Shown: positions 1 to 7,114, counted from the first letter of the stretch. The stretch: DNA of 10,069 nucleotides from Acidimicrobiia bacterium UBA1281 (GCA_002308095.1 DBUV01000054.1:23529-33597); one strand, 5' to 3'. Notes: generated from the letters alone by a model not told the origin. Numbers and translations: made by a program.

Positions 1-844
1 TGTAGCAACCGAAGTTGTTGAGGAGTTTATCGAACCACCTGCAGATTTATTTTCAAAAGTTGCACGCGCATTACAGTATGGATCTTTATTTGGGATTATC
101 ACTGGATTTATTCAAGCAATTGCTATAAGTACATATCTTTATGATGGTTTGATTCTTGAATCTGAAACTTTCAATCTTATAACAGAATATAAGAAAACTA
201 CTTACATTGTTGCTTTAACACTTCTAACAACTTTTTTTGCAGTTATAAATACAGTTAATGTTAAGAAACTACTTGAAGCCAACTTTATTGGTCATGGCAT
301 AAAAACAAGTGATAGGGAATCAATCTTTCAAGGCACTGGGTTAGGGTTAATGTTTGGATCAATCACCGGATTCTTTATAACATCATCAATTGGTCAAACA
401 ATTGAGCCAATTCTTCCAGAAGATCCAACATTATTTTTGCTTCCAGTTTTTGGATCTTTTTGGAGAATCGTTTTAATGTCAACTCTTTTTCAGGCGCTAA
501 TTTCAGTAATCTCAATACTTCTGGGCGTACCCAAAGGTTTAGAGCTTTTTGAAGAAGAAGAAGCGGTTATTATTCGAAATAGAATCACTGGTTCAGCAGT
601 TATTCCTTTAGGTGCAATTTTAGTTGGGGGTATAATTGCTGTACTTATATCTCAAGTTTTTATCAATTTTCATGACTATGCTCCACTATTTGCATTAATA
701 ATTTCAGCCGCAATTTTACTTTTCTCAGCTTTGATGAGCGCAGGTCCTAAAATAAAAATCACAAAGAACGAAGTTCTCATTACAGCTCTCGGAATAATTA
801 CCCTCACAATAATTATTGCTTCAGTTGCTGCAAGCCAACTTTAA
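1..844 (+). CDS. Multi-pass membrane protein of unknown function, 5'-truncated
   Basis: The reading frame is open from base 2 to the TAA at 842-844, so this is the last 280 residues of a gene that begins upstream. I do not recognise the family. About seven hydrophobic segments are visible (roughly residues 27-46, 67-86, 112-130, 144-174, 198-220, 227-246 and 257-278 of the visible part). They are joined by short charged loops, including an acidic EEEE stretch near residues 184-187. A glycine-rich motif occurs twice: GSLFGIITGFI at 27-37 and GLMFGSITGFF at 115-125, with 7 of 11 positions identical, which suggests an ancestral duplication of a two-helix unit. No catalytic motif, ATP-binding site or known transporter signature is evident. 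The isocitrate lyase gene follows after 5 bases, so co-transcription is likely. A TTG at 149 could be read as a start, but the upstream codons are open and continue the same membrane protein. It is a real gene; its function is unknown. Confidence 0.8.
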   Translation, partial: VATEVVEEFIEPPADLFSKVARALQYGSLFGIITGFIQAIAISTYLYDGLILESETFNLITEYKKTTYIVALTLLTTFFAVINTVNVKKLLEANFIGHGIKTSDRESIFQGTGLGLMFGSITGFFITSSIGQTIEPILPEDPTLFLLPVFGSFWRIVLMSTLFQALISVISILLGVPKGLELFEEEEAVIIRNRITGSAVIPLGAILVGGIIAVLISQVFINFHDYAPLFALIISAAILLFSALMSAGPKIKITKNEVLITALGIITLTIIIASVAASQL

Positions 845-849
845 ATTTT

Positions 850-2112
850 ATGAGCAGTGATTCTTTTAATGACCTTACACAGATAAATAAATATATTGAA
901 TCTGATCGGTGGAAAGATCTAAATAGAAAGTACTTACCAGAAGATATTCAAAAGTTAAGAGCACCATTCAAAACTATAAGTCCAATCTCAGAACGAGGGG
1001 CATCCAAATTGTGGAAGCTACTTAATCAAAAAGAACATTTTATATCTGGTCTTGGTGCATCTACTGCTCAACAAGCATTGCAGATGTTTAACCTTGACTA
1101 TGAATTTATTTATGTGAGTGGCTGGCAAGTAGCTGCTGAAAGTAATAATGGAATTAATACATATCCCGACCTATCTTTATACCCATCAAACAGTGGCCCA
1201 AATTTTGTAGAGAAGATAAATAACACAATGCTACAAAAGATGGTTGAGCTTAAAAAAATTGAGGTTCCCCCAATAATTGCAGATGCTGAATCTGGTTTTG
1301 GAGGGGTTTATAATGTTTTTAATCTTACTTCACAGTTTATTCATTCTGGAATAGCAGGATTGCACTTTGAGGATCAGTTAGCTTCAGAAAAAAAATGTGG
1401 TCATATGGGTGGCAAGGTTGTAATTCCAACACATGAATATATAAATAAGTTAACTTCTGCAAGATTAGCCTCAGATGTATTGGGCTCTCCAATAGTCCTT
1501 ATAGCTAGAACAGATTCATTAAACGCTAAATTAATGACATCAGATTTTGACGAAAGTGACAAACCATATTTGAGCAATAAAAGAACTGCTGATGGATATT
1601 ACCCTATTGAAAAAAATCACGAAATGGCGATTTCTAAATCCTTATCATACGCAGAATATGCAGATGTCATTTGGTGCGAAACAAACACGCCAGATCTTGG
1701 ATTTGCAAAAGAATTTGCTTCAGAAATAAGAAAGCATTATCCTGATAAAATTTTAGCTTATAACTGCTCTCCTTCGTTTAACTGGACAGACAAGTTTGCA
1801 GATGAAGAAATAATAAAATTCCAACAGAGTCTTGCTGATTTTGGTTATTCTCTTCAATTTGTTTCTTTGGCTGGATTTCACTCAATGGCAAGCTCCATGT
1901 ATGAATTAGCTAAAAACTATAAAGGAGGGAACATGAAGGCAATTGTAGATTTACAAAAAAATGAACTAGAACTGTCTAAAGATGGGTACACAGCTATTAA
2001 ACATCAACAAGAAGTTGGAGGAGATTATTATGAGTCGATAGGTGAGATAGTTATGGGCAGTGACTCAAAGCTACTTTCTAAAAAAGACTCTACAGAAGAA
2101 CAACAATTTTAA
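850..2112 (+). CDS. aceA: Isocitrate lyase (class I, AceA type)
   Basis: This enzyme cleaves isocitrate to glyoxylate and succinate, the first step of the glyoxylate shunt, in the cytoplasm. The 420 residues match the usual length of bacterial class I enzymes. The Mg-binding and loop motif DAESGFGG is at 145-152. The strand FEDQLASEKKCGHMGGKV (173-190) carries the family signature KKCGH with catalytic Cys183. ARTD is at 219-222, WCET at 275-278, NCSPSFNW at 305-312 and HQQEVG at 385-390. The tail STEEQQF (414-420) closely resembles the conserved C-terminus of E. coli AceA, so the protein is complete. The ATG at 850 lies 5 bases after the preceding stop, with no Shine-Dalgarno sequence and no -10 box at leaderless spacing. 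Translation is therefore probably coupled to the membrane-protein gene. Malate synthase, the partner enzyme, is not in the window. Methylisocitrate lyase is unlikely, because that family is much shorter, about 300 residues. Confidence 0.96.
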   Translation: MSSDSFNDLTQINKYIESDRWKDLNRKYLPEDIQKLRAPFKTISPISERGASKLWKLLNQKEHFISGLGASTAQQALQMFNLDYEFIYVSGWQVAAESNNGINTYPDLSLYPSNSGPNFVEKINNTMLQKMVELKKIEVPPIIADAESGFGGVYNVFNLTSQFIHSGIAGLHFEDQLASEKKCGHMGGKVVIPTHEYINKLTSARLASDVLGSPIVLIARTDSLNAKLMTSDFDESDKPYLSNKRTADGYYPIEKNHEMAISKSLSYAEYADVIWCETNTPDLGFAKEFASEIRKHYPDKILAYNCSPSFNWTDKFADEEIIKFQQSLADFGYSLQFVSLAGFHSMASSMYELAKNYKGGNMKAIVDLQKNELELSKDGYTAIKHQQEVGGDYYESIGEIVMGSDSKLLSKKDSTEEQQF

Positions 2113-2118
2113 TACAAT
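2113..2118 (+). promoter_or_regulatory. Predicted -10 box (TACAAT) of the SDR gene
   Basis: TACAAT begins immediately after the isocitrate lyase stop codon and is separated from the ATG at 2125 by exactly six bases. This is the canonical -12 to -7 position if transcription starts on the A of the ATG, giving a leaderless mRNA. No convincing -35 is seen. The SDR gene may therefore have its own promoter in addition to read-through from aceA. Confidence 0.5.
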
Positions 2119-2124
2119 ACATCT

Positions 2125-2973
2125 ATGGAAAATTTTAAAAACAAAACAGTAATTATGAGTGGTGGCTCAAGAGGTATTGGTTTAGAGATTGGAAAGACAT
2201 TAGCTAAAGATGGTGCAAACATTGTAATCTTGGCTAAAACAACTGAACCCCATCCAACCCTACCTGGAACTATATATACAGCAGCAGAGGAAATCGAAGC
2301 AGCAGGCGGAAATGCTTTACCAGTCGTTTGTGACATAAGATTTGAAGACCAAGTGGCATCGGCGGTTGAACAGTGTGTTGAAAAATTTGGTGGAATTGAT
2401 ATCTGTATAAACAACGCTAGTGCTATTCATCTTTCTGATACTGTAAATACTCCTATGAAAAGATATGACCTAATGCATAATATAAATGTTCGTGGAACAT
2501 TTTTATTGAGTCAGCAGTGTATCCCTCATCTCAAAAAAAGCGAGAATGCTCATATTTTGACACTATCCCCTCCTTTGAACATTTCCAGGAAATGGTTTGG
2601 AATGACTTTAGCTTACACAACAGCGAAATACGGCATGTCACTTGTTGCCCACGGCCTTGCGGAGGAGTTCAAAAAAGATCAAATTGCTTCTAACTGTTTG
2701 TGGCCACGGACATCTCTTGATACAGCCGCAGTAAGAAATGTTATTGGAGCTGAGCTAGTGAAAGGTTCTCGTAAACCATCAATCTATGCAGATGCAGCAT
2801 ATGCAGTACTCAAAAGGAACTCAGCAGAGTGTACGGGGAACTTTTTCCTTGATCAAGATGTCTTAGAAGAAGAAGGAGTTACAGATTTTGAGCAGTATGC
2901 AATTCAACCTGGAGAAACTTTAGTTAGTGATTTTTTTGTTGATGACAATCCTGAAGATTGGATTCAAGCTTAA
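2125..2973 (+). CDS. HSDL2-like short-chain dehydrogenase/reductase
   Basis: This is a classical SDR with a Rossmann fold and NAD(P) cofactor. The dinucleotide-binding motif SGGSRGIG is at residues 12-19, NNAS at 96-99, a structural Asn at 119 or 121, the catalytic Ser at about 148, and YTTAK at 164-168 with Tyr164 and Lys168 as the catalytic pair. The stretch AKTTEPHPTLPGTIYTAAEE (37-56), the SPPLN motif (148-152), the late WPRT and the closing pattern (CTGNFFLDQDVLEEEGV, then a DFF near the end) strongly recall the SDR domain of human HSDL2 and its bacterial homologues. This version ends at 282 residues and lacks the C-terminal SCP2 sterol-carrier domain of HSDL2. The substrate is unknown; links to fatty-acid or sterol metabolism are only by analogy. 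The gene follows aceA by 12 bases and ends 3 bases from the convergent typA. Family placement is firm, substrate is not. Confidence 0.92.
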   Translation: MENFKNKTVIMSGGSRGIGLEIGKTLAKDGANIVILAKTTEPHPTLPGTIYTAAEEIEAAGGNALPVVCDIRFEDQVASAVEQCVEKFGGIDICINNASAIHLSDTVNTPMKRYDLMHNINVRGTFLLSQQCIPHLKKSENAHILTLSPPLNISRKWFGMTLAYTTAKYGMSLVAHGLAEEFKKDQIASNCLWPRTSLDTAAVRNVIGAELVKGSRKPSIYADAAYAVLKRNSAECTGNFFLDQDVLEEEGVTDFEQYAIQPGETLVSDFFVDDNPEDWIQA

Positions 2974-2976
2974 AAT

Positions 2977-4800
2977 TTAGGATTTTTTTTCCTTCTTTTT
3001 ATTTAAAGCTCTTTGGGTGGCGTTAAGTTCTGATTTTCTTAATCTGATTGATTCAGGTGTTACTTCAACAAACTCTCCTTCTGAAATAAATTCTATGCAT
3101 TGATCTAAAGACATTAACTGCGGTGGTCTTAGTGGAATGGTCTCATCTGAGCCAGAAGCACGATGGTTAGTAAGTTTCTTTTCTTTGGTAATATTGACTT
3201 CAAGATCTCCTTCGTTATTTCTCTCTCCTATAATCATTCCTTCATATACCTCTGTACCAGGTGGTACAAACAAGACCCCTCTGTCAACCATTGCGAGACT
3301 TGCATATGGTGTAACTTTTCCATTTCTATCAGAAATTAACACACCATTAGTTCTTTGTGGAATTTCACCTGACCAAGGTGCATAACCATCAAATAAAGAG
3401 TTCATAATTCCTGAACCTCTTGTGTCGGTCAGAAATTGGTTTCGGAAACCAATTAAACCCCTAGAGGGGATGGAAAATTCCAATGTTGCTCTACCAAATC
3501 CATTGTTCATTAGATTAGTCATTTTACCTTTCCTTTTAGAAAGCTTTTCAGTAATCACTCCAACATAATCTTCCGGTGTATCTATAAAAACTTTTTCCAT
3601 TGGTTCATTTTTCTTGCCGTCAATTTCTTTTATGATCACTTCTGGCCGTGAAACCATGAATTCATATCCTTCTCTACGCATAGTCTCAATCAATACTGCC
3701 ATTTGCAACTCTCCACGGCCCCTAACTTCAAAGACGTCTGTTTTATCACTTGGAATAATCTGAAGTGAGACATTACTTAAAATTTCTTTTTGCAGCCTGT
3801 CATTAATATTTCTTGAAGTCACATATTTGCCTTCTCTACCCGCAAAAGGGCCATTGTTTACATGAAAAAATATTGAGACAGTGGGTTCGTCAATTTCAAT
3901 TCTTGGAAGTGGGCTGGGATTGTCATTGCTTGAAATGGTATCTCCGATTTGGATATTGTCTATTCCAGCTACTGCGATAATATCTCCTGATTCAAGGGCT
4001 TCAACCTTTACTTTTTCTAATCCTTTAAATGTATATAATGCAGAAAACTTTTGGTTATTTATAGTTTCTTCTTTCCCGCATAAACTGTATTGTTTATTAA
4101 GCTCAAGAATTCCATTGTCTAATCTGCCAATTGCAACTTGTCCAACATAAGAGTCATAAGCAAGGTTTGTTACTAAGAATTGTGGAATTAATGTGTCATC
4201 AGTTTCAGGTCCACTAAAAAAACTTGTTATCAAATTAAGCAAAGGAATTAAATCTGTAGACTCATCTCCTAGTGACTCATGAGCAACTCCATCTTTTGCA
4301 TTTGTGTATACGATAGGAAATTCGATTTGCTTGTCATTTGCATCTAAGTCAATAAATAAATCATAAACCTCTTCAACTACTTCATCAATTCGGGCATCAG
4401 ATCTATCAATTTTATTTATCACCAATATTACAGGTAAGTTTCTCTCGAGGGCTTTTTTCAAGACAAATCTTGTTTGAGGTAATGGTCCTTCACTTGAATC
4501 AACTAATAAAAGAACTCCGTCAACTAAGTTAAGACTCCTTTCAACTTCGCCACCAAAGTCAGCGTGACCAGGTGTATCGACTATATTTATTTTTATATTG
4601 TTGTAGTGAATTGCCGTATTTTTTGATGTAATAGTTATGCCTCTTTCTTTTTCGAGATCACCTGAATCCATAACTCTTTCTTCTAACACTTGATGCTCGC
4701 TAAATGTTCCACTTTGCTGAAGAAGTCCATCAACTAATGTTGTTTTACCATGGTCAACATGGGCAATTATTGCTATATTTCTAATATTTTCTTTTGCCAT
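2977..4800 (-). CDS. typA: Ribosome-associated translational GTPase TypA/BipA
   Basis: TypA is an EF-G-like GTPase that binds the 70S ribosome and assists large-subunit assembly and stress or cold adaptation in the cytoplasm. Starting at the ATG at 4800 the protein has 607 residues, the same length as E. coli BipA. The G motifs are all present: P-loop AHVDHGKTT at 13-21, switch I RGIT at 53-56, DTPGH at 75-79 and NKID at 129-132. A beta-barrel domain II follows at about 205-295, then EF-G-like domains III and V with GRGEL at 361-365. The TypA-specific C-terminal domain carries KKLTNHRASGSDE at 541-553, a conserved loop that contacts the ribosome. The tail is lysine-rich (NKKKEKKS). A TTG at 4806 would add only Met-Leu and is less likely. 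The gene lies downstream of the zinc-ribbon gene on the same strand after a 59-base gap, and it converges on the SDR gene with 3 bases between the stops. Confidence 0.97.
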   Translation of the reverse strand: MAKENIRNIAIIAHVDHGKTTLVDGLLQQSGTFSEHQVLEERVMDSGDLEKERGITITSKNTAIHYNNIKINIVDTPGHADFGGEVERSLNLVDGVLLLVDSSEGPLPQTRFVLKKALERNLPVILVINKIDRSDARIDEVVEEVYDLFIDLDANDKQIEFPIVYTNAKDGVAHESLGDESTDLIPLLNLITSFFSGPETDDTLIPQFLVTNLAYDSYVGQVAIGRLDNGILELNKQYSLCGKEETINNQKFSALYTFKGLEKVKVEALESGDIIAVAGIDNIQIGDTISSNDNPSPLPRIEIDEPTVSIFFHVNNGPFAGREGKYVTSRNINDRLQKEILSNVSLQIIPSDKTDVFEVRGRGELQMAVLIETMRREGYEFMVSRPEVIIKEIDGKKNEPMEKVFIDTPEDYVGVITEKLSKRKGKMTNLMNNGFGRATLEFSIPSRGLIGFRNQFLTDTRGSGIMNSLFDGYAPWSGEIPQRTNGVLISDRNGKVTPYASLAMVDRGVLFVPPGTEVYEGMIIGERNNEGDLEVNITKEKKLTNHRASGSDETIPLRPPQLMSLDQCIEFISEGEFVEVTPESIRLRKSELNATQRALNKKKEKKS

Positions 4801-4809
4801 AAGCAAGTA

Positions 4810-4815
4810 AGTATA
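4810..4815 (-). promoter_or_regulatory. Possible -10 box (TATACT) of typA
   Basis: TATACT on the minus strand ends nine bases before the typA ATG at 4800 and three bases before the alternative TTG at 4806. A start six bases downstream would give an untranslated leader of only about three bases. No -35 was recognised and no Shine-Dalgarno sequence is present. It is weaker than the other boxes because the spacing differs. Confidence 0.35.
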
Positions 4816-4823
4816 GGGTTCTT

Positions 4824-4839
4824 ATATTTTATAAAATAT
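4824..4839. repeat. Perfect 16-bp AT-only palindrome upstream of typA
   Basis: ATATTTTATAAAATAT reads the same on both strands. It sits in the 59-base gap between the zinc-ribbon gene and typA, just upstream of the predicted typA -10 box, so an operator or a weak hairpin is conceivable. Because it is made only of A and T in an AT-rich genome, chance is a serious alternative. It is not followed by a T-tract on the minus strand, so it is not a typical terminator for the zinc-ribbon gene. Confidence 0.35.
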
Positions 4840-4859
4840 TAAAAAAATGATCTTTAAAT

Positions 4860-5123
4860 TTAGTTACCAAAAAAGTCGATTATAGACTCCCAAGCCTTAA
4901 CTTCAGAACGATAAAATTCTGAATATGAACATTTGCTACATGTAATAACTAAGAACTTTTGATTTTGAACATTGAAAAACTTAGTAAAACCCCCACTTGT
5001 CATTGAAACTGTTTCACTTGTATGTGGTTGAGAAATTGAATCTCTGCTTCTGTCTTTGTCTTTTTTTGCAATCACCACAGATGATGTGTTGCACTTGGGA
5101 CAAGCCCATACTTTACTATCCAT
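4860..5123 (-). CDS. Small zinc-ribbon protein, DUF2082/COG3478 type (predicted nucleic-acid binding)
   Basis: The 87-residue protein has two cysteine knuckles, CPKC at residues 8-11 and CSKC at 62-65, which would bind one zinc ion. The block GGFTKFFNVQNQKFLVITC (44-62), then YSEFYRSE (67-74) and the closing IIDFFGN are characteristic of the DUF2082 (zinc_ribbon_13) family. Members are annotated as predicted nucleic-acid-binding proteins without a proven role. Family members are usually about 65-75 residues. Here the segment between the knuckles carries a polar Lys/Asp/Ser-rich insertion at about 20-40 that accounts for the extra length. The gene is upstream of typA on the same strand and may be co-transcribed with it, which would fit a translation-related role, but that is inference. 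It is divergent from the cupredoxin lipoprotein gene, with only 29 bases between the start codons. Confidence 0.85.
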   Translation of the reverse strand: MDSKVWACPKCNTSSVVIAKKDKDRSRDSISQPHTSETVSMTSGGFTKFFNVQNQKFLVITCSKCSYSEFYRSEVKAWESIIDFFGN

Positions 5124-5129
5124 GTGCCA

Positions 5130-5135
5130 ATAATA
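5130..5135 (-). promoter_or_regulatory. Predicted -10 box (TATTAT) of the zinc-ribbon gene
   Basis: On the minus strand TATTAT is followed by exactly six bases and then the ATG at 5123, the spacing expected for a leaderless transcript. Its -35 region would fall around 5153-5158, inside the first codons of the divergent lipoprotein gene. Confidence 0.5.
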
Positions 5136-5137
5136 GT

Positions 5138-5146
5138 TGCTAAAAT
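5138..5146 (+). promoter_or_regulatory. Predicted extended -10 (TGCTAAAAT) of the cupredoxin/beta-helix gene
   Basis: The hexamer TAAAAT at 5141-5146 is preceded by TGC, giving an extended -10 that can work without a good -35. Exactly six bases separate it from the GTG at 5153, so the start codon should be the first base of the mRNA. This supports the GTG start, because leaderless messages use AUG or GUG. The -35 position falls on the start codon of the divergent zinc-ribbon gene. Confidence 0.55.
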
Positions 5147-5152
5147 GTACCT

Positions 5153-7114
5153 GTGAAGAAAGTTCTAAGTTTATTCATTTTTTCCATTCTCCTTTTAGCT
5201 TGTGGAGCTGGAGATGCTTCCTCTGAGGAACCATTAGTGATTCGAATAGTTGATGATGAATTTTCTCCCAAAGTCATAAATGTTCCAGTTGGCTCAACCG
5301 TGATATGGGAATCAGGTGGGTCAAATAACCATAATGTAATTGCTAGTGATGGATCGTGGCAGGCTATTTCATCTGACTACTTTGAATATGGAATTATTAC
5401 AAAAGGTGACCAATATGAATATACTTTTGAGGAGCCAGGGGTATACGAATATTATTGCCCATATCACGGTACAAATAATAAGGGGATGGTTGGAACCGTC
5501 ATTGTTGGCGATGTAGAGTACAGTGCACCTGTAGAAAAGGTTGTTGTAGAACTTAGCAGCAATGTGCTTGAAGTAGGAGATAATAAGCAATTTAACACAA
5601 TTCAGGAAGCTGTTGACTCAGCACTAGAAGGTGACCTAGTTTTAATAAATCCTGGGGTATATAACGAAAGTGTAACTATAACAACTGATTATTTAACAAT
5701 TAGAGGTACTAATAGAAACTCTGTAATTGTTGATGGTGAATTTATGAGAGAGAATGGTATTCAGATTTATGACACAGATGGAGTTAGTGTTGAAAACTTA
5801 TCCGTTAGAAATTTTTCACTTAATGGAGTCTATTGGAACGGTTCAAAAGGATTTAAAGGCTCTTACTTAACAGTTTATAACAATGGTGATTATGGAGTAT
5901 ATGCATTCGACTCTACAGATGGAGTTTTTGATAACATTTATGCCTCTGGTCATCCTGATAGTGGTATATACATTGGACAATGTTATCCGTGTAATTCATT
6001 AATTTACGATAACGTTGTTGAAGGAAATGCACTTGGATACTCAGGAACTAATGCAGGTGGACACCTTTATTTATATAGAAATATTTGGCGAGATAATATG
6101 TCAGGTATAGTTCCAAATACACTTGATTCAGAATTAAATCCACCAGGTAGAGAAACAACAATTATCAGCAACTTAGTTGTAGACAATAATAATTATGATG
6201 CACCAACAAATCGTTTTGGACTTGTTGCACGTGGAATGGGAATTGTTGTTCCCGGAAGAGTTGGAGATATTATTGAGAAAAATATTGTTATAAATCATGA
6301 TAAATATGGAATAGTTGCAAGTCCTATGTTGGATGCAAAACTCTATTTTTCCCAACACGTCCAAGTTAAAGAGAACTTGGTTCTTGATTCAGGATATACT
6401 GATTTGGCATTGGCAGGTCCGTGGGGTCCGGGGAATTGCTATGAAGATAACATCTATCAAACATCGACACCTCCTCTTCTTGAGCAACTACATAATTGTT
6501 CATCATTAGAAAATGACAATTTGTTTTCCAGGTTTCCCCTACAAGGTGACGTATCAGGATTAATGATGCTCGCTGGATTTTTTGCAGATGCTCAAAATGA
6601 AGAACTAGACAAGAATAGATATAAGGAATATCCGTGGCCTAAAGAGCAACTCAATATGACTTTTGATAATATTAAAACCCCTAGCCCAGCTATAAACCTG
6701 TTTTACGTTCCTAGCATTGACACTATGGAACTTCCATACGATCTTGTAGACGAGGATTTAAATAACTTATTTGAAGCTAAAAAGGAGATAATAATGAGTG
6801 GAGTGCCTATTTCAAGCCCAAGTATTTGGCAATTATTGTTTCAACTATATGGCTATTTAATGCCTTTTGTGCTTTATGCAGCATGGACAGCATTAGCGTT
6901 ATATGATTTGAACACTAATAATCAGGTTTCGGGTGGTAGAAGATATATGTGGCTAGCCTTAGTATTTTTGGTGCCATTTTTCGGAGTTCTTGCGTACCAT
7001 CTAGTTGGTCCAAGCTCAATATCAAAAACTATGAAATATGCTGCCATAGGAGGAGGACTAATAAGCTATTTAATAATCCTCATCCTTACAGCTGTTATAA
7101 GTGGTTTAGTTTAG
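5153..7114 (+). CDS. Lipoprotein fusing cupredoxin, right-handed beta-helix and PLDc_N-like membrane tail
   Basis: The 653-residue protein starts at GTG with a lipoprotein signal peptide: MKK, a hydrophobic run, then lipobox LLAC with Cys17 as the lipidated residue. Residues 27-118 form a plastocyanin-like domain with type 1 copper ligands His60, Cys102, His105 and Met112 (CPYHGTNNKGM). Residues about 147-420 look like a NosD/PbH1 right-handed parallel beta-helix, opening with NTIQEAVDSALEGD and continuing with short Asn/Gly/Val-rich coils. A CYPC motif (277-280) and Cys429/Cys449 could form disulfides. The segment GYSGTNAGG...GIVPNTLDSE (295-327) resembles a conserved stretch I recall from actinobacterial beta-helix proteins. 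The tail has three hydrophobic helices (about 559-583, 598-619 and 630-652), with YDLN...GGRRYMWLALVFLVPFFG matching the PLDc_N (PF13396) pattern. The bulk should lie outside the cytoplasmic membrane, anchored at both ends. Substrate and role are unknown; copper binding is likely. The stop abuts the convergent dsrE-like stop. Confidence 0.88.
   Translation: MKKVLSLFIFSILLLACGAGDASSEEPLVIRIVDDEFSPKVINVPVGSTVIWESGGSNNHNVIASDGSWQAISSDYFEYGIITKGDQYEYTFEEPGVYEYYCPYHGTNNKGMVGTVIVGDVEYSAPVEKVVVELSSNVLEVGDNKQFNTIQEAVDSALEGDLVLINPGVYNESVTITTDYLTIRGTNRNSVIVDGEFMRENGIQIYDTDGVSVENLSVRNFSLNGVYWNGSKGFKGSYLTVYNNGDYGVYAFDSTDGVFDNIYASGHPDSGIYIGQCYPCNSLIYDNVVEGNALGYSGTNAGGHLYLYRNIWRDNMSGIVPNTLDSELNPPGRETTIISNLVVDNNNYDAPTNRFGLVARGMGIVVPGRVGDIIEKNIVINHDKYGIVASPMLDAKLYFSQHVQVKENLVLDSGYTDLALAGPWGPGNCYEDNIYQTSTPPLLEQLHNCSSLENDNLFSRFPLQGDVSGLMMLAGFFADAQNEELDKNRYKEYPWPKEQLNMTFDNIKTPSPAINLFYVPSIDTMELPYDLVDEDLNNLFEAKKEIIMSGVPISSPSIWQLLFQLYGYLMPFVLYAAWTALALYDLNTNNQVSGGRRYMWLALVFLVPFFGVLAYHLVGPSSISKTMKYAAIGGGLISYLIILILTAVISGLV

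Noticed and set aside
149..151. TTG as the start of the membrane protein
   Set aside because: The frame is open upstream to base 2 and the upstream codons encode another hydrophobic helix that repeats a later one, so the gene begins outside the window.
2109..2414. Open frame on the minus strand inside the SDR gene
   Set aside because: It lies fully opposite a well-supported SDR gene, shows no recognisable domain and is explained as a shadow.
3137..4150. Two plus-strand open frames inside typA (3137-3385, 3881-4150)
   Set aside because: They overlap the highly conserved typA coding sequence and encode serine/proline-rich strings without family features.
4804..4806. TTG as the start of typA
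   Set aside because: It adds only Met-Leu; the ATG at 4800 gives the 607-residue length and MAKEN-type N-terminus usual for TypA.
5981..5992. CYPC in the beta-helix protein as a heme-binding site
   Set aside because: A c-type heme site needs CxxCH; the residue after the second Cys is Asn.
5369..6509. Short open frames opposite or within the beta-helix gene
   Set aside because: Their low-complexity Asn/Ile-rich translations follow from the AT-rich repeated coils of the real gene; no start signals support them.
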